From: Anthostomella pinea
Lineage: Eukaryota > Ascomycota > Sordariomycetes > Xylariales > Xylariaceae
DNA length: 64,000 nt
Assembly: GCA_963556695.1 (NCBI GenBank)
Contig: CAUWAG010000018.1
Coordinates: forward strand, 1,984,001-2,048,000
Reading direction: 5' to 3'
This document shows, in pieces, positions 37,074-47,363 of this stretch. Numbering within the stretch: position 1 is the first letter of the stretch; every line of letters starts with the position of its first letter. The position numbers and the translations under genes were made by a program. Under the pieces are notes generated by a model. That model saw only the letters and a list, made by a program, of their open reading frames with translations. It searched no databases and had not been told where the DNA came from.

Positions 37074-38489
37074 GATGGGCTGGATGAGTTGGCTATTGTT
37101 GCTGGATAAGAAGTCGAACTTCTGATTCTGTAGGGCTTCCATGAAGTCTTATATACAGGAAGCTGTTCAGTGTCACCATGTGTAGTTCGTATGCTGTTTC
37201 CAGGTCCAGCCCGGATGCCACGCAAGAGAGCGCCAAAGGGCCGACTGTCGAAGATGGACCGGCGTAATTCCTCGGTGACTCGGGCTCGACGACGTTAGTC
37301 CTGGTGGTAACCGCCCGGCGTTGATGCCGATACGGTACCTACACCGAAGCGAGGCTCGCTAAAGCGGTCAATGACGTGTGTCTCCGTCAAGGTCTAGACC
37401 GCGAGGACTGCCCGCATACCCCAAGTCGTCAGTCCACCCGACTGGTCAGCTGGCGATCGCGAGTCGGGCCGCTCTGGGGATATTCGTGGAGCTCTACTGC
37501 CTTGCATACGGCATGTATAGATTAGGAAGTAGAATCCGGGGATGGCAAGGTGGGCTGTTAGGGTTGATGAGGCTGGTTAGTCTCCTGCGGGGAGAAACCC
37601 AGAAACCCCAACATGCCCGCCGGCAACCTTGGAGAGATATAATCCGAAATATAGCCCATACCCACAGCTGGGGACCCCGCAAAGGGGTTATGACAAGTGG
37701 TGGACTAATCAGTACCGAGAGAACTGGCCATGTTCTAATGTGCTCTAGTCTATAGCAAGCCGTTATTATTATTCGGACCGTCTGCAGATCTGGGCGTGTT
37801 CATGTAGCGTCTTGGAGAGGTATGGAAATCGTCTCACTCGACACATGGGGATACTCGGTGGAATTATGTCCAATGCGAAGACATCGTCACCCGGCAGCCG
37901 AGAGGCGTGAGCGGGATCGCATCGAAAGGGGACTTGGCAACCGAGAGCATGCCACGCCCCGTACTCACACACCGTTCAAGAAGGTCCGATACATCAGGAG
38001 ATGCATGGCAGTGATGGCACCCTCTACATCCGTGCCCGTCGACATACGAGCGTTGCACTGAGTCTCTTGCTGCAGCGTGGGCGCAGGGCCAAGGACCGGA
38101 CGACCAGCCACGGTGCATTACCTGGCACCATGCTACTTGGCCGCGCAATATGAAATGCCATACAAGGCACGTGCCGAATACCACGACAGACTTCAACGAC
38201 AGGCGTGGGAAGACCGGATGTGGAGTCGGTTAGCTGTTCAGAAAGGAGCTAACATTCCCGGATCCCTAAAAGATGGAGGAGTTGCTGGCTGACAAGGAGA
38301 AGATGAAAGATGAATGCGGCGCAGAGCAGATAGTGGATTCAGCAGGGCATGAGGGAAGATGCCGAGAAGCACAAAGCTCGCTCTGGAAAGTAAGGAAGTC
38401 AATTTAGGTAGAAGAGTGAGCAGTATGCTGGACTTTGTCTAGAACTGATAGCACATGAAGTCGGTGACTCCTACGCCGCTGAAAAGCTT
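37074..38489. other. Intergenic, about 1.4 kb
   Basis: This contains the glucoamylase promoter (TATATA-like motif near 37148-37153) and sequence with no gene I can support. The short frames in it look like chance. Confidence 0.5.
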
Positions 38490-39187
38490 CTAGACTATCT
38501 CCGTGGTCTTCCCAGTGACTATTGAAAAATCGTCAGCACAATTTCTATGCCGATATCATGTCACGAATCTGTCGACTTACAAACATCGTGGACGTATCCG
38601 ATCACCTCAAGGTCCTTCGGGAGAAGCGGGTCATTCTTGATGATGGCCATATCCTCCCTCACGCTGGCCTCGGCGCTGTCATTACTTGTAAGCAGATGTT
38701 CACAGCACTTTGACAAGCTCTACTTACTCAGTCCAGCCACCAAACTCCATTGCATCAATCTCGCCAGCAAGGTCAGGGGAGTCGCTCGTCCTCTCCTTAA
38801 GCTTGTTCTTGATGAATTCATCGGAGAAGTTCAGCAGCCCGCAGTCCGTGTGGTGTACGACTGCCACAGCGCCGACGGTGTTCTTGCCGTTCGACATTAT
38901 GGTGCTCAGGACTTCAATGCTGCGAAGAGCGTCCTTGGCCCTGCCGCCGGCGTTACGGATGATACCGGGGCCTTGCTCGAGGTCCCAGAAGCTGGCTGGG
39001 TCGGCGCGAGGGTCCATGCAGGAGAGTATCATTACTGCTTTTTGATCCAGTGACTCGGAGAACTTCCAGTTGCCTTTGTGGTTGTGGACATGGGCCCTGG
39101 AGACTGTCAGTAGTTGGGCAGGTGGGTATTGAAGATGTCGGCGTACTCATTGCCCTTTGCGAGCTTACGAACGATCTCTGCCGACAT
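38490..39187 (-). CDS. Small beta-class carbonic anhydrase-like protein
   Basis: Four exons (39147-39187, 38728-39096, 38581-38675, 38490-38518) give 177 residues. All junctions are GT..AG and in frame, and intron 1 has the branch point CTGAC. Zinc-ligand motifs of beta-carbonic anhydrases are present: SCMDPRADP gives the Cys and the Asp-Arg dyad, and VVHHTDCG gives the His and second Cys. Between them is GIIRNAGGRAKDALRS, also characteristic. The C-terminus (ASVREDMAIIKNDPLLP, then IGYVHDVFTGKTTE) matches the short fungal type. It would interconvert CO2 and bicarbonate; no targeting signal is evident, so it is probably cytosolic. Exons 1 (41 nt) and 4 (29 nt) are tiny, and automated gene finders could easily miss them. 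Confidence 0.9.
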
Positions 39188-41072
39188 ACTGGTGGGATGC
39201 GAACTGGAAGGGATGTTTGGCGAGTTCGTACTGTTGTGGTTTTGGTGGATGGAGGAGGTGTTGCTGTGGTCTTGTGGAGGACCCGACAGCGTGCTATATA
39301 CCCTCCACCCATGGATATTGAAGAGACTGAGGCCACGTCAAGCAACAACGTATGATTGCTCAGCATCTCAGGATGCCTTCCAATTACCATTCTGCAACGT
39401 CCGCGTTGGTCGAAACCGTGGCGTATGTGGTATCACCTGGGGCGGTTGAGTAATCGCTCTCAGCTCTAGATGATGAGTATCAATAATCAGCCCGTACCTT
39501 CCCAAGGCTGCACTTACCTTTCTGGCCTCTCTGTGAGAGCAGCCTCGCCGATACGTAGTCTTGGTCAAATGCAAGCTATCACCGATGGGCTCCGGCGTTA
39601 TATCGTGCGAACCAGCGTCCGGTAGCGTCTATGTCAATCTTGAACTGCCGGAACAGGCCTGAATAGAATACCTCAATGTCAGTTATTGTCCGGCGGTGCG
39701 TTGGGTCCCCCGAAGAAGCAGATGACGAAGCTGTAACGTTACTGTCAGCAATACCTAATAAACCTTTCTTGATGAGTGATCATGAGCCACTGTCAACCTT
39801 GTGATGACACGAGAACTTCAGCCTTCGTGAATCGTGACGCCGTTCCCGAAGTTGCGGCGGATGAGGGTGTATGCTCGGACCACTCGCTAGATAATCAAGC
39901 ATACCATACCCCAGCTCCCAGGAGAAGCGATTGCTGCGGCACGGTCTTGAGATGCATCCATACGGCCACCGTAGCCACAATCGCGAGTATTTAATGCACG
40001 TGGAGGAACGATGATCCAGTCCATTTCTCTGGTACTCCTTGTCAAGCCTTCTATCCCAAAGCGGATGGAAGCATCGGAAATGCAGCCGCTTCAAATCGAG
40101 CAAGGGAAGGGAGCCCAATGCTCTGTCTGGCCGGGTACAATGTGGTCGAGCTCGCGACAGATGATTTCACAACGGGTTTCGGCGACGGCTACGTATGGCG
40201 TGCATTTGGCAGTGCCGCCATGAACCACTCACTCAACGCGAGTCTGCCTAGGCGATCGTCAACTAGCGTGCAGAATTGCAGAGCGAAGAAGTTTTCATCG
40301 AAGTCCTGCCGTCTACCTAGTAGCCCACAAGCCTCAAGCACGCAGTACGATAGTGATCCATCGAGGCCGGCCAAGCGGGACCGAGAGTGATTGGTTGGGA
40401 GACACAGAGACGAGACATATTGTTCTACATAGATGACGAAATGTAAGCACTTATGGTTAACCCCAACCTCACCGATCAATGACCTCGGAAAAGAGGAGTG
40501 GAATATAAGGCATCCAGAACTGGGTCGCCGAGCTCAGCCTTGCGGCGAACTCAGGCTTCCCAGACCAGTTAATCTACGACCTGTCGATAGGATGTACATC
40601 ATGGGAGAAAGTGACGGTTCCATAAGGTATACGAGCTGCCTTCACGTCGACTCTGAATTCGCAAGCGAACAGAGGACGTTCCAGCACAGGTCGGGTAAAT
40701 TGTGATGAGGAGGAAAAGGAAAAGAACGCAGAGAAGGCCGAAAATTTGCAGGTTAAATAATAGAAGCCGGCTGGCAGGTGGGTGGGGTGATTGTGGCTAT
40801 GGCTGTGGCTGTGGCTGTGGCTGAAATTTGAAGCTGGTGTGGGCAGTGAATGTGGCTGCACGCCACGGCTCAGTGCTGACTCACCCATCCAATGACCGAC
40901 CACTGGAGGAACCTTGCATCGGAATCCCTTCCCATTAAACCTCCGTACCCAAAACCAAAATCAACACCCTTCTGCGACAGCGCAACAACGTTACCAAAAA
41001 CGCTTACCACACTCGATCCTCCTGCTATACTCGAGCATCGCAACGTCTCATCGACTCGGCCAGATAGCAAAC
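39188..41072. other. Intergenic between divergent genes, about 1.9 kb
   Basis: No gene is recognised. It must contain the promoters of the carbonic anhydrase gene (-) and the SART-1 gene (+). A hexanucleotide repeat lies at 40794-40823. Confidence 0.5.
40794..40823. repeat. TGGCTG hexanucleotide repeat
   Basis: About five tandem TGGCTG units (the first reads TGGCTA), roughly 250 bases upstream of the SART-1 start. Confidence 0.85.
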
Positions 41073-43034
41073 ATGGATGCTGCGGCCATCGAAGATGCAA
41101 ATCGCCTCCGCGTCTCGCTGGGTATGAAGCCCTTGCCCGTTCCCGGTGCAAGTGGTCCCCAGTTCAGAGAAAAGACACCCACTCCCGATGGCGAAGAACC
41201 TGCGAGCACCCTGGAAACACGAGAAGCCGCCTCCTACGACAACTACAAGAAGGTGCAAGATGCTCAAGATGCGAAAAGACGACGCGAGGAGAAGTCTGCA
41301 GCATTCAAGAAGGCTCGCGACGCCGCAAAACGCTTCGAGGTTCTCGAGGGTAAAGGTCTGGGCGACGCGGACGAAGGGGAAGATCTTGACGCCAAATCAT
41401 GGTTGACGAGCCAGAAGAAGCGGCAGAAGAAAATCGACAAGGCCCGCAAGTTAGAGCAGGAACTAGCAGCTGCTGAGGCAGCCGCCGCCGCCGCGGTTCG
41501 ATACACATCGAAGGATCTTGCCGGAGTCAAAGTCGGACATGAGCTCGGGGCGTTCGAGGATGGAGACGAGCAGATCTTGACGCTGGCCGACAAGGAGGTT
41601 CTGGAAGATGACGACAAAGGTGACGAGCTGGTGAACGTCGAGTTGCGCGAGCGAGAGAAGCTCAACGAAAACCTCGAGTTGAAGAAGAAGAAGCCTGTCT
41701 ATGACCCGCATGCAGTCAACGATGATGGCGAGCGCAACATTCTTGCTCAGTACGACGATGAAATCGGTGGGAAGAAGGGAAAGCGGTTCACTCTGGATGG
41801 GCACGGGAATACCGTATTGGCCAGTGATTCAACCGACCAACCTCAAGGTCGTCAACTGCAGAAGATCAACCTCGATTTCCTGAAAGACGACCAGCCTGCA
41901 TCTGATTACCTAGACATTTCCGAGATCAAAGTCAAGAAACCTAAGAAGAAGTCGAAGTCAACGAGACAACGACCGGTCGATGAGGATGACATCTTTCCTG
42001 TGCAGGCGGCTGAACAGGATCAAGCGATGGACATCGACTCTGGTGCTAGTTTTATTAGCAGGAAGCGCAAGACCGAGGACACCTCATTTGTTGACGATGA
42101 GGATCTACAAGCGACTTTGGCTATTCAACGAAGAGATGCCTTGAAGAGAAGGAAAAGAAACCGTCCGGAAGACATCGCTCGCCAGCTTCGACAGGAGGCG
42201 GAAACACCAGACGCCGATGACGAGGCCACAGATGCCCAAAGTGGTGGGCTTGTTATTGATGAAATCTCGGAGTTCGTCTCGGGCCTGAAAAAGGAAGACA
42301 TTGAAGACCGAAAGCACCGCAAACCCAAGTCCCCTGAAAACGAGCCGGTCACCACTATGGAAAACGACTCTGACGAGGATGAACCAATGAAGGATGATGA
42401 CGACCATGACGACAGAGCCAGGCGCGAGACATCAACACCTGCCGAGGCTGCGGTCATCGGCGTCGACGAGGAAAAGATTGTTGGGACTGGTATTGGCGCT
42501 ACATTGCAGCTCCTGAGAGAACGCAGGCTTCTTAAGGAATCAGAATCAGGTGACTTGAATGACAAGTTCCGCCAACAGCAAGCATTCCTTGCCGAGAAGC
42601 GGCGAAGGATAGAGGACATCGAGCAAAATGCCCGCGACCAGCGTGAACGCGACCGCAACAGTGGAAGGCTCGACCGAATGTCAGTGCGGGAGAGAGAGGA
42701 GTGGGCCCGCAACCAGAACAACAGACGCGATCAAGATACATCCCGGCAGATGGTTGATCTCTTCAACAAGGGGTACAAGCCAAACGTCGAGTTGAAGTAC
42801 CATGACGAGTTTGGACGGTCATTGGATAAAAAGGAGGCATTCAAACTCATGAGCCACCAGTTCCATGGAAAGACAAGCGGCAAGGGCAAAACCGACAAGC
42901 GACTGAAGAAGATCGAAGACGAGAAACGACGAGAGTCCCAGAGTATGCTGGATGCCAGTCAGAACGTCGGTATGAGCTCGGCGACAGCTCAGCAGAGTAA
43001 GGCGAAGAAGGAAGCAGGCATCAGACTCGGCTAG
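41073..43034 (+). CDS. SART-1 family U4/U6.U5 tri-snRNP protein (Snu66-like)
   Basis: One intronless exon of 653 residues. The protein is highly charged and mostly helical, with family marks throughout. These are an N-terminal EDANRLRVSLGMKPLPVPG, then LDAKSWLTSQKKRQKK, then TLADKEVLEDDDKGDELVN, then VYDPHAVNDDGERNILAQYD, then IGATLQLLRERRLLKES. Near the end are VELKYHDEFGRSLDKKEAF, LSHQFHG-like MSHQFHGKTSGKGK, and the terminal GIRLG. This is the SART-1/Snu66 family, a component of the tri-snRNP needed for spliceosome activation in the nucleus. Length fits the Pezizomycotina orthologue. Start at 41073 is chosen because homology begins at once; an upstream in-frame ATG at 40914 would add 53 unrelated residues. 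It is a conserved single-copy housekeeping gene. Confidence 0.95.
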   Translation: MDAAAIEDANRLRVSLGMKPLPVPGASGPQFREKTPTPDGEEPASTLETREAASYDNYKKVQDAQDAKRRREEKSAAFKKARDAAKRFEVLEGKGLGDADEGEDLDAKSWLTSQKKRQKKIDKARKLEQELAAAEAAAAAAVRYTSKDLAGVKVGHELGAFEDGDEQILTLADKEVLEDDDKGDELVNVELREREKLNENLELKKKKPVYDPHAVNDDGERNILAQYDDEIGGKKGKRFTLDGHGNTVLASDSTDQPQGRQLQKINLDFLKDDQPASDYLDISEIKVKKPKKKSKSTRQRPVDEDDIFPVQAAEQDQAMDIDSGASFISRKRKTEDTSFVDDEDLQATLAIQRRDALKRRKRNRPEDIARQLRQEAETPDADDEATDAQSGGLVIDEISEFVSGLKKEDIEDRKHRKPKSPENEPVTTMENDSDEDEPMKDDDDHDDRARRETSTPAEAAVIGVDEEKIVGTGIGATLQLLRERRLLKESESGDLNDKFRQQQAFLAEKRRRIEDIEQNARDQRERDRNSGRLDRMSVREREEWARNQNNRRDQDTSRQMVDLFNKGYKPNVELKYHDEFGRSLDKKEAFKLMSHQFHGKTSGKGKTDKRLKKIEDEKRRESQSMLDASQNVGMSSATAQQSKAKKEAGIRLG

Positions 43035-43540
43035 TACGGCGGGTCGTATCAAAAGGTGCTTATCCCTTTCATGTGCACTTACTACCAGTCAATAAATTGT
43101 TGCTGACACGAAAGATGAAGCTCCGCCGTGCCACGTGCTCACTTACTCCGTGGAAGTCCACCTGCTAGTGTTTCCGGTACCAGACGTGAGGACATGAAGT
43201 CATGTTTCATGTTCTGATTCGCAACTCTGCTTGCTGACCTCGTGATTGGCTCTACAAGGCCTACTAACCCCGTGAAGTTCTACGGTGCAAGCTGCATATT
43301 GGCCCACCAGTAACTATTAGAACGTCGTGTCACACTCGTCTCGACAATCACAAATCCCAATGCACAACAATGGTAAGGTCTAGAAATTTGGTTCATTGAT
43401 GAAAGTATATATAAACTTCTAATGGAAAAGGGGAGGCGCTTAGGTCAACCCCAGACTTACCTGGATGGATGTGATGGAGTTTTAAGACTCCTCATCAGTA
43501 TAGGACGAGAGCCTTACCACTCTGACCCGACTAGACCTCG
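43035..43540. other. Intergenic between convergent genes
   Basis: This is the 3' flank of the SART-1 gene and of the minus-strand Ser-rich protein. No gene is recognised. Confidence 0.5.
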
Positions 43541-44218
43541 TCATTCTCGAAACAGACAAGCGGACTCGGCCAACCACTCCTCCGTAGCCTCTTCAACAAG
43601 CCCAATCAGGTCTTCGAATGTCTGTCCTCTACAGTACATGTCGGCGAGCTCATCCGCGGCGCTTGTGCTGTGGCGGAGCGGCGAACCGCGGCCCGGCGTC
43701 ACCATGCCGCTCACGCGGCGCTCGTGCGCGTTGTCGATGGTCAGCTTCTTGGCGAGGGCGGCGCCCTGCTTGTTCGCCCGGCGATCAAGCAGAACGTCCT
43801 CCTTGTCGGCACTGCCGCTGTCCTGAGCGAACTGCCGGCGCAGGTCGAATACCTTACCTTTCTTGGTGGGCGCGTCGGGACATTCGCGCACGCTGGGGAG
43901 CGAGGGGAGGGTCGGGGTTCGCAGGCTGCTGCTGCTGCGTTTAGGGAGCGGCGTGCCGGGGCGTGCGGCGGTGGTGTTGGAGTCTGCTGCTTCGGGCATC
44001 TTTTGTACGCGCTCGCGGAGAGGCGTGCGGTACTCACCTGTGAAGAGCGGCGTCGGGACGGGAAGGCTGTCGATTTCGCTGTCGCTGTCGCTCTCCTCGC
44101 TGCTGGAGGGGTAGGGCGAGGGTGAGCGGCTCTTGGCCGGCGAGCGGGTGCACTGGCGGATGCTGGAGTCCCGGCTCTCGGGTGTGAAGGTGACGCTGCG
44201 GCTGTCGGTCTTGGACAT
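43541..44218 (-). CDS. Ser/Pro-rich protein of unknown function
   Basis: One exon of 225 residues. The start at 44218 is chosen because the frame upstream of it translates the minisatellite. The N-terminal 60 residues are Ser/Arg/Pro-rich with several SP sites (RSPAKSRSPSPYPSSSEESD), possible phosphorylation targets. The C-terminal 120 residues look more ordered: KKGKVFDLRRQFAQ, then ALAKKLTIDNAHERRVSGM, then ADMYCRGQTFEDLIGLVEEA. I do not recognise a named domain, but the ordered segment has the feel of a conserved fungal hypothetical. Function unknown. Confidence 0.65.
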   Translation of the reverse strand: MSKTDSRSVTFTPESRDSSIRQCTRSPAKSRSPSPYPSSSEESDSDSEIDSLPVPTPLFTGEYRTPLRERVQKMPEAADSNTTAARPGTPLPKRSSSSLRTPTLPSLPSVRECPDAPTKKGKVFDLRRQFAQDSGSADKEDVLLDRRANKQGAALAKKLTIDNAHERRVSGMVTPGRGSPLRHSTSAADELADMYCRGQTFEDLIGLVEEATEEWLAESACLFRE

Positions 44219-44260
44219 GGTTGCTGGGGTTTGAATGGGGGATTGGGCTGATAGGGGTAT

Positions 44261-44328
44261 ATAGGAATAGATAGGAATAGATAGGAATAGATAGGAATAG
44301 ATAGGAATAGATAGGAATAGATAGGAAT
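44261..44328. repeat. 10-bp minisatellite (ATAGGAATAG)n
   Basis: Six perfect ATAGGAATAG units plus a truncated seventh lie 43-110 bases upstream of the start codon of the Ser-rich protein gene. They fall in its likely 5' leader or core promoter. Unit number probably varies between strains, and a change in number could alter expression. Confidence 0.95.
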
Positions 44329-44699
44329 GAGAAGATGAATAGGTAAGGACATGTACTTTAGTAGACTTCAACTAGGAAACTTCGCCTTGTGCTTGCTGTG
44401 GGGAACTTGCCGCGTTGAAGTCTGGTGTGAATGGAAGTGAAAATGCTTGCTGATTGGAAAACCTCCTCTTGGAAACGGGCGCAGGGACAGGGGTTGTTAT
44501 ACCTCGTTTCACAAGGGCTGGATGCCATTGTCTTGATACAAGGTATGAAAGCGTCGTTGATCAAGTATAGCTGGCCTACAATGTGCATTCTAGTCTGGCT
44601 TTGAACCCCTTGTTAGAGGTGTGGCATTGTAGCTTTGGTCCCTTGCAACGATAGACAATGGGGGTAGCGCTGGTCTTTCAGCCATGCTGCGGACCCGGG

Positions 44700-45622
44700 C
44701 GCCAATACTGAGGCCAGAGATGATAAAGGAAAGACAGTGCTTATACGCGCAGCAGATGAGGGAAAAGAAACTCTCGTGCGACTCTTGCTTGAGAAGGGTG
44801 TCAACATCAACGCCGAAGATGATAGAGGATGGACGGCACTAGCTCACACAGCCAAATCTTGGGATGTTGAAAAGAAAGCAATCACGCGCATCCTGCTTGA
44901 TAATGGCGCAAAGTTGGAAACGGAAAATGGTCCCGACACAATGTTCTTAGCGGCAGCACAAGGAGGCCACGAAGGAATCGTACAGCATCTTCTTGAAAAG
45001 GGTGTCAATATTGACGCCAAGGACCAAGAAGGTCACGGGGCACTTGCATTTGCAGCAAGTGGAGGCCCGGAAAGCCTTGTACGGCTATTGCTCGAGAACG
45101 GTGCTGACGCTAATAGTGGTGTCTGTGATTGGGGGAATCCACCACTAGCCGCCGCTGCATATCAGGGCAAAGAGAGCATCATACGACTCTTGCTTGCACA
45201 TGGTGCTGATGTGGAAGGTGTGGATAAGCGTGGAAATACACCGCTGATGCGTGCCATCTTCCCCGGTCGAGAGGACGCGTTGCGGCTCTTGCTTGCACAT
45301 GGTGCTAATGTCAATGCTGTGGATAATTTATGGAAACACGCCGCTGTTGGACGCCGTGAGTGCAGACGAAAGGAGCGCAGGCATAATGAGGCTCTTACTT
45401 GCACGGGGTGCCGACGTAAACGTCACGAACCAATTTGGGCACACACCGGTGACAAATGCTGCAAGAGTTGGTGCAGAGAGTATCGTGCGGCTCCTACTTA
45501 AACATGGCGCTCATATCACTGGCGGAAAGGACGACGAAAGAGCCAAGGCACGGTCGCTGCAAGCTAAGTTCGAACTCGAGGAGAAACAGCGCCAGGAGCT
45601 AGCTACGGACAAGGCGTCTTGA
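44700..45622 (+). pseudogene. Ankyrin-repeat protein fragment with frameshift
   Basis: About eight ankyrin repeats are readable. Typical units are LVRLLLEKGVNINAEDDRG, SIIRLLLAHGADVEGVDKRG and ESIVRLLLKHGAH, and the C-terminal tail is basic/acidic (KARSLQAKFELEEKQRQE). At about 45328 an extra T shifts the frame between AVDN and YGNTPLLDAV; removing one base restores a continuous repeat. The repeat pattern also extends upstream of the first possible start (ADPGANTEARDDKGKT), and a TAG interrupts it near 44673, so the 5' part is lost. Ankyrin repeats mediate protein binding. The original protein probably had a HET, NACHT or similar N-terminal domain, but none remains here. Confidence 0.8.
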
Positions 45623-45727
45623 AGTTGAGATACGGACTCTATGTATCTGCCTAGTGAAACATATGTAGATACCGATGAAGACTCGACGTGGTAATCTCTT
45701 TGCCACAGGAACCAGGTTCGAAAGTCC

Positions 45728-46451
45728 TCATGCATCGAGGTAGATGATCGAAAAGCTGAGGGCGCCAAATTTCGAATGAGGAAGTAAACAAGACATCCAA
45801 CGCCAAAAACGACATACGCAATGACCACATTGGCTGGTCTCGTGATTGGAACCACGCGTGGCCTTAACGCACGTTATACTAATTGACTTCCCGAAGAGAT
45901 CGTTGGTCGCATCTTGTGGGATAGCCTCCAGGAGTGCCTCCTTGCAAGATATAATGCGGTAAACCGTAGATAGGGACTGACCCGACTGGTCGTTCAAAAG
46001 TATACATGATCGGAGATTGCTGGACGCAACTGGTAGTAGCACCATACCAAGGGCATATATCTTTCGAGTTTGCGAGCCGGTCCTGCTAGCCCCCAAAAAC
46101 GTGCTTTCGTAGGCCGAGGACCTATCGGATCCAGTTGTGAAGTGCCTGCGCGGCACAGTCATCCGCGCGGTAGAATCGCCTCTTCGCAAGAAACATTGCC
46201 GTTATCGAGTGAGAGCTCCTCCGTGTGCGTACGGTCGTAGTGTGCTGCCATCCAGCTCACGGTACGATTTTCGCCTTAGCCTCGAACCCCTTCCCCTTGC
46301 CGTTTCCCTCGCTCGCCAGTATATTCGACGCCTCGCTATCCCTCGACGTTAAGTAGAACATGAGGATGAATATTATGACCAGCACGGCCACCCACATGAT
46401 AATGAGTCGGGCGGACCGTCGAGGCCGTGGGCCGTACGGCGAGATCGCCAT
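45728..46451 (-). CDS. Doubtful two-exon gene for a small signal-anchor protein
   Basis: The first exon (46261-46451) encodes an N-terminus with a basic lead and one strong hydrophobic segment (LIIMWVAVLVIIFILMFYL, about residues 16-34), the layout of a type II Golgi enzyme or small membrane protein. A good donor (GTGAGC) follows directly before an in-frame stop. The acceptor at 46146 (CGCGCAG) joins in frame to a 418-nt exon ending at 45728, giving 202 residues. The second exon has no family I recognise and ordinary coding character at best. Alternatively, the first exon is the orphaned start of a lost glycosyltransferase-like gene, or an unspliced 64-residue protein. Confidence 0.35.
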
Positions 46452-47201
46452 TGTGTTGGATCGTGGTCGTTTCTCGTGGAGCGGCTCGAGCTTCTTTGAA
46501 GGAGCGTATGGAGACTTCGCGGTGGGAAGTTCTCAACCGATGAATCGGTAAGGATACGATGGATTCGAGTCGCCTAACCGCGCGTATCGGCGTCGATGGT
46601 GGGTGTCGTGGTCGTTGGTCGTTGAGTTGAGTCCGTAGCTTTTCGGCGGCTTCTGCCCTCAGAATAATTGATGGAATTGACGGCGTCATTTCCGCGTATC
46701 TTGCTTATGTCCGGGGAAAGGGGTTTATCTCCGATACCCCTGCTCAAGTTCGGCTTCCGTCACAACAAGCGTTTCGACGACTTCCACTCAACAACTACCA
46801 TATGAGTGCGATCTAGCCTACCGGAGCTCTTCAGAATCACGCCGCAAAAATCAATAGCGCCTGGCTGGACTTCACATTGCCTCTGTTGCACTCTGCATTC
46901 AGATGTCCCTTATTAAGGCGGTGTCGCGGCGACATCAGAAAGGGCCCCAATTCCACCTCCCCCTCCCCCTCCAAGAACGCATGAGAAAGGTATCTGGAGC
47001 GTAGTAAGAAGTGAATACAAAGTTCAGCTTAGACTTAGCAGATGCCATCGATCACCATGTTGTCTGTGGACGGAGCAAAGATACGAAATATTCTGGTCCA
47101 ACAGCTCGATTATCCGTTGCATCGAGGCAAGGCTATCAAGGCACAGGTCGAGGTAGCTACATATTCTCCTTATCAAAAACACGATTCGGCGTTTCGAAAA
47201 A
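46452..47201. other. Intergenic
   Basis: This is upstream of the doubtful small membrane protein and downstream of the AAA ATPase gene. It holds a CTCCCCCTCC-type pyrimidine run near 46955-46975. No gene is recognised. Confidence 0.5.
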
Positions 47202-47363
47202 TCAGAACATCATCAAGTCTCCCACTCGGACCTCTTTCTTCGTGCTCGAGGTCGCGGCAGAGCCTGAACTCTTTCCCTGTCGCACACCCTTGACGCGGAG
47301 CACAGTATCCAGATGCTCAACTCCGAGCATCGATTTCTCCTTCGCAGCCAAGAGCCGGGCAGT
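47202..47363 (-). pseudogene. Former C-terminus of the AAA ATPase beyond the nonsense codon
   Basis: Fifty-four sense codons in the same frame as the AAA gene follow its TAG. They read TARLLAAKEKSMLGVEHLDT, then VLRVKGVRQGKS, and end GDLMMF before TGA. The KTARLLA...LGxEHLDTVL pattern is what AAA proteins of this class normally carry after the last sensor helix, so this was coding until the stop arose. Confidence 0.75.

Noticed and set aside
44261..44328. CRISPR-like array
   Set aside because: It is a contiguous 10-bp minisatellite without spacers in a eukaryotic genome.
45715..45725. GGTTCGAAAGTCC-like tRNA B-box
   Set aside because: No A-box, acceptor stem or anticodon arm can be paired around it; no tRNA gene was found anywhere in the window.
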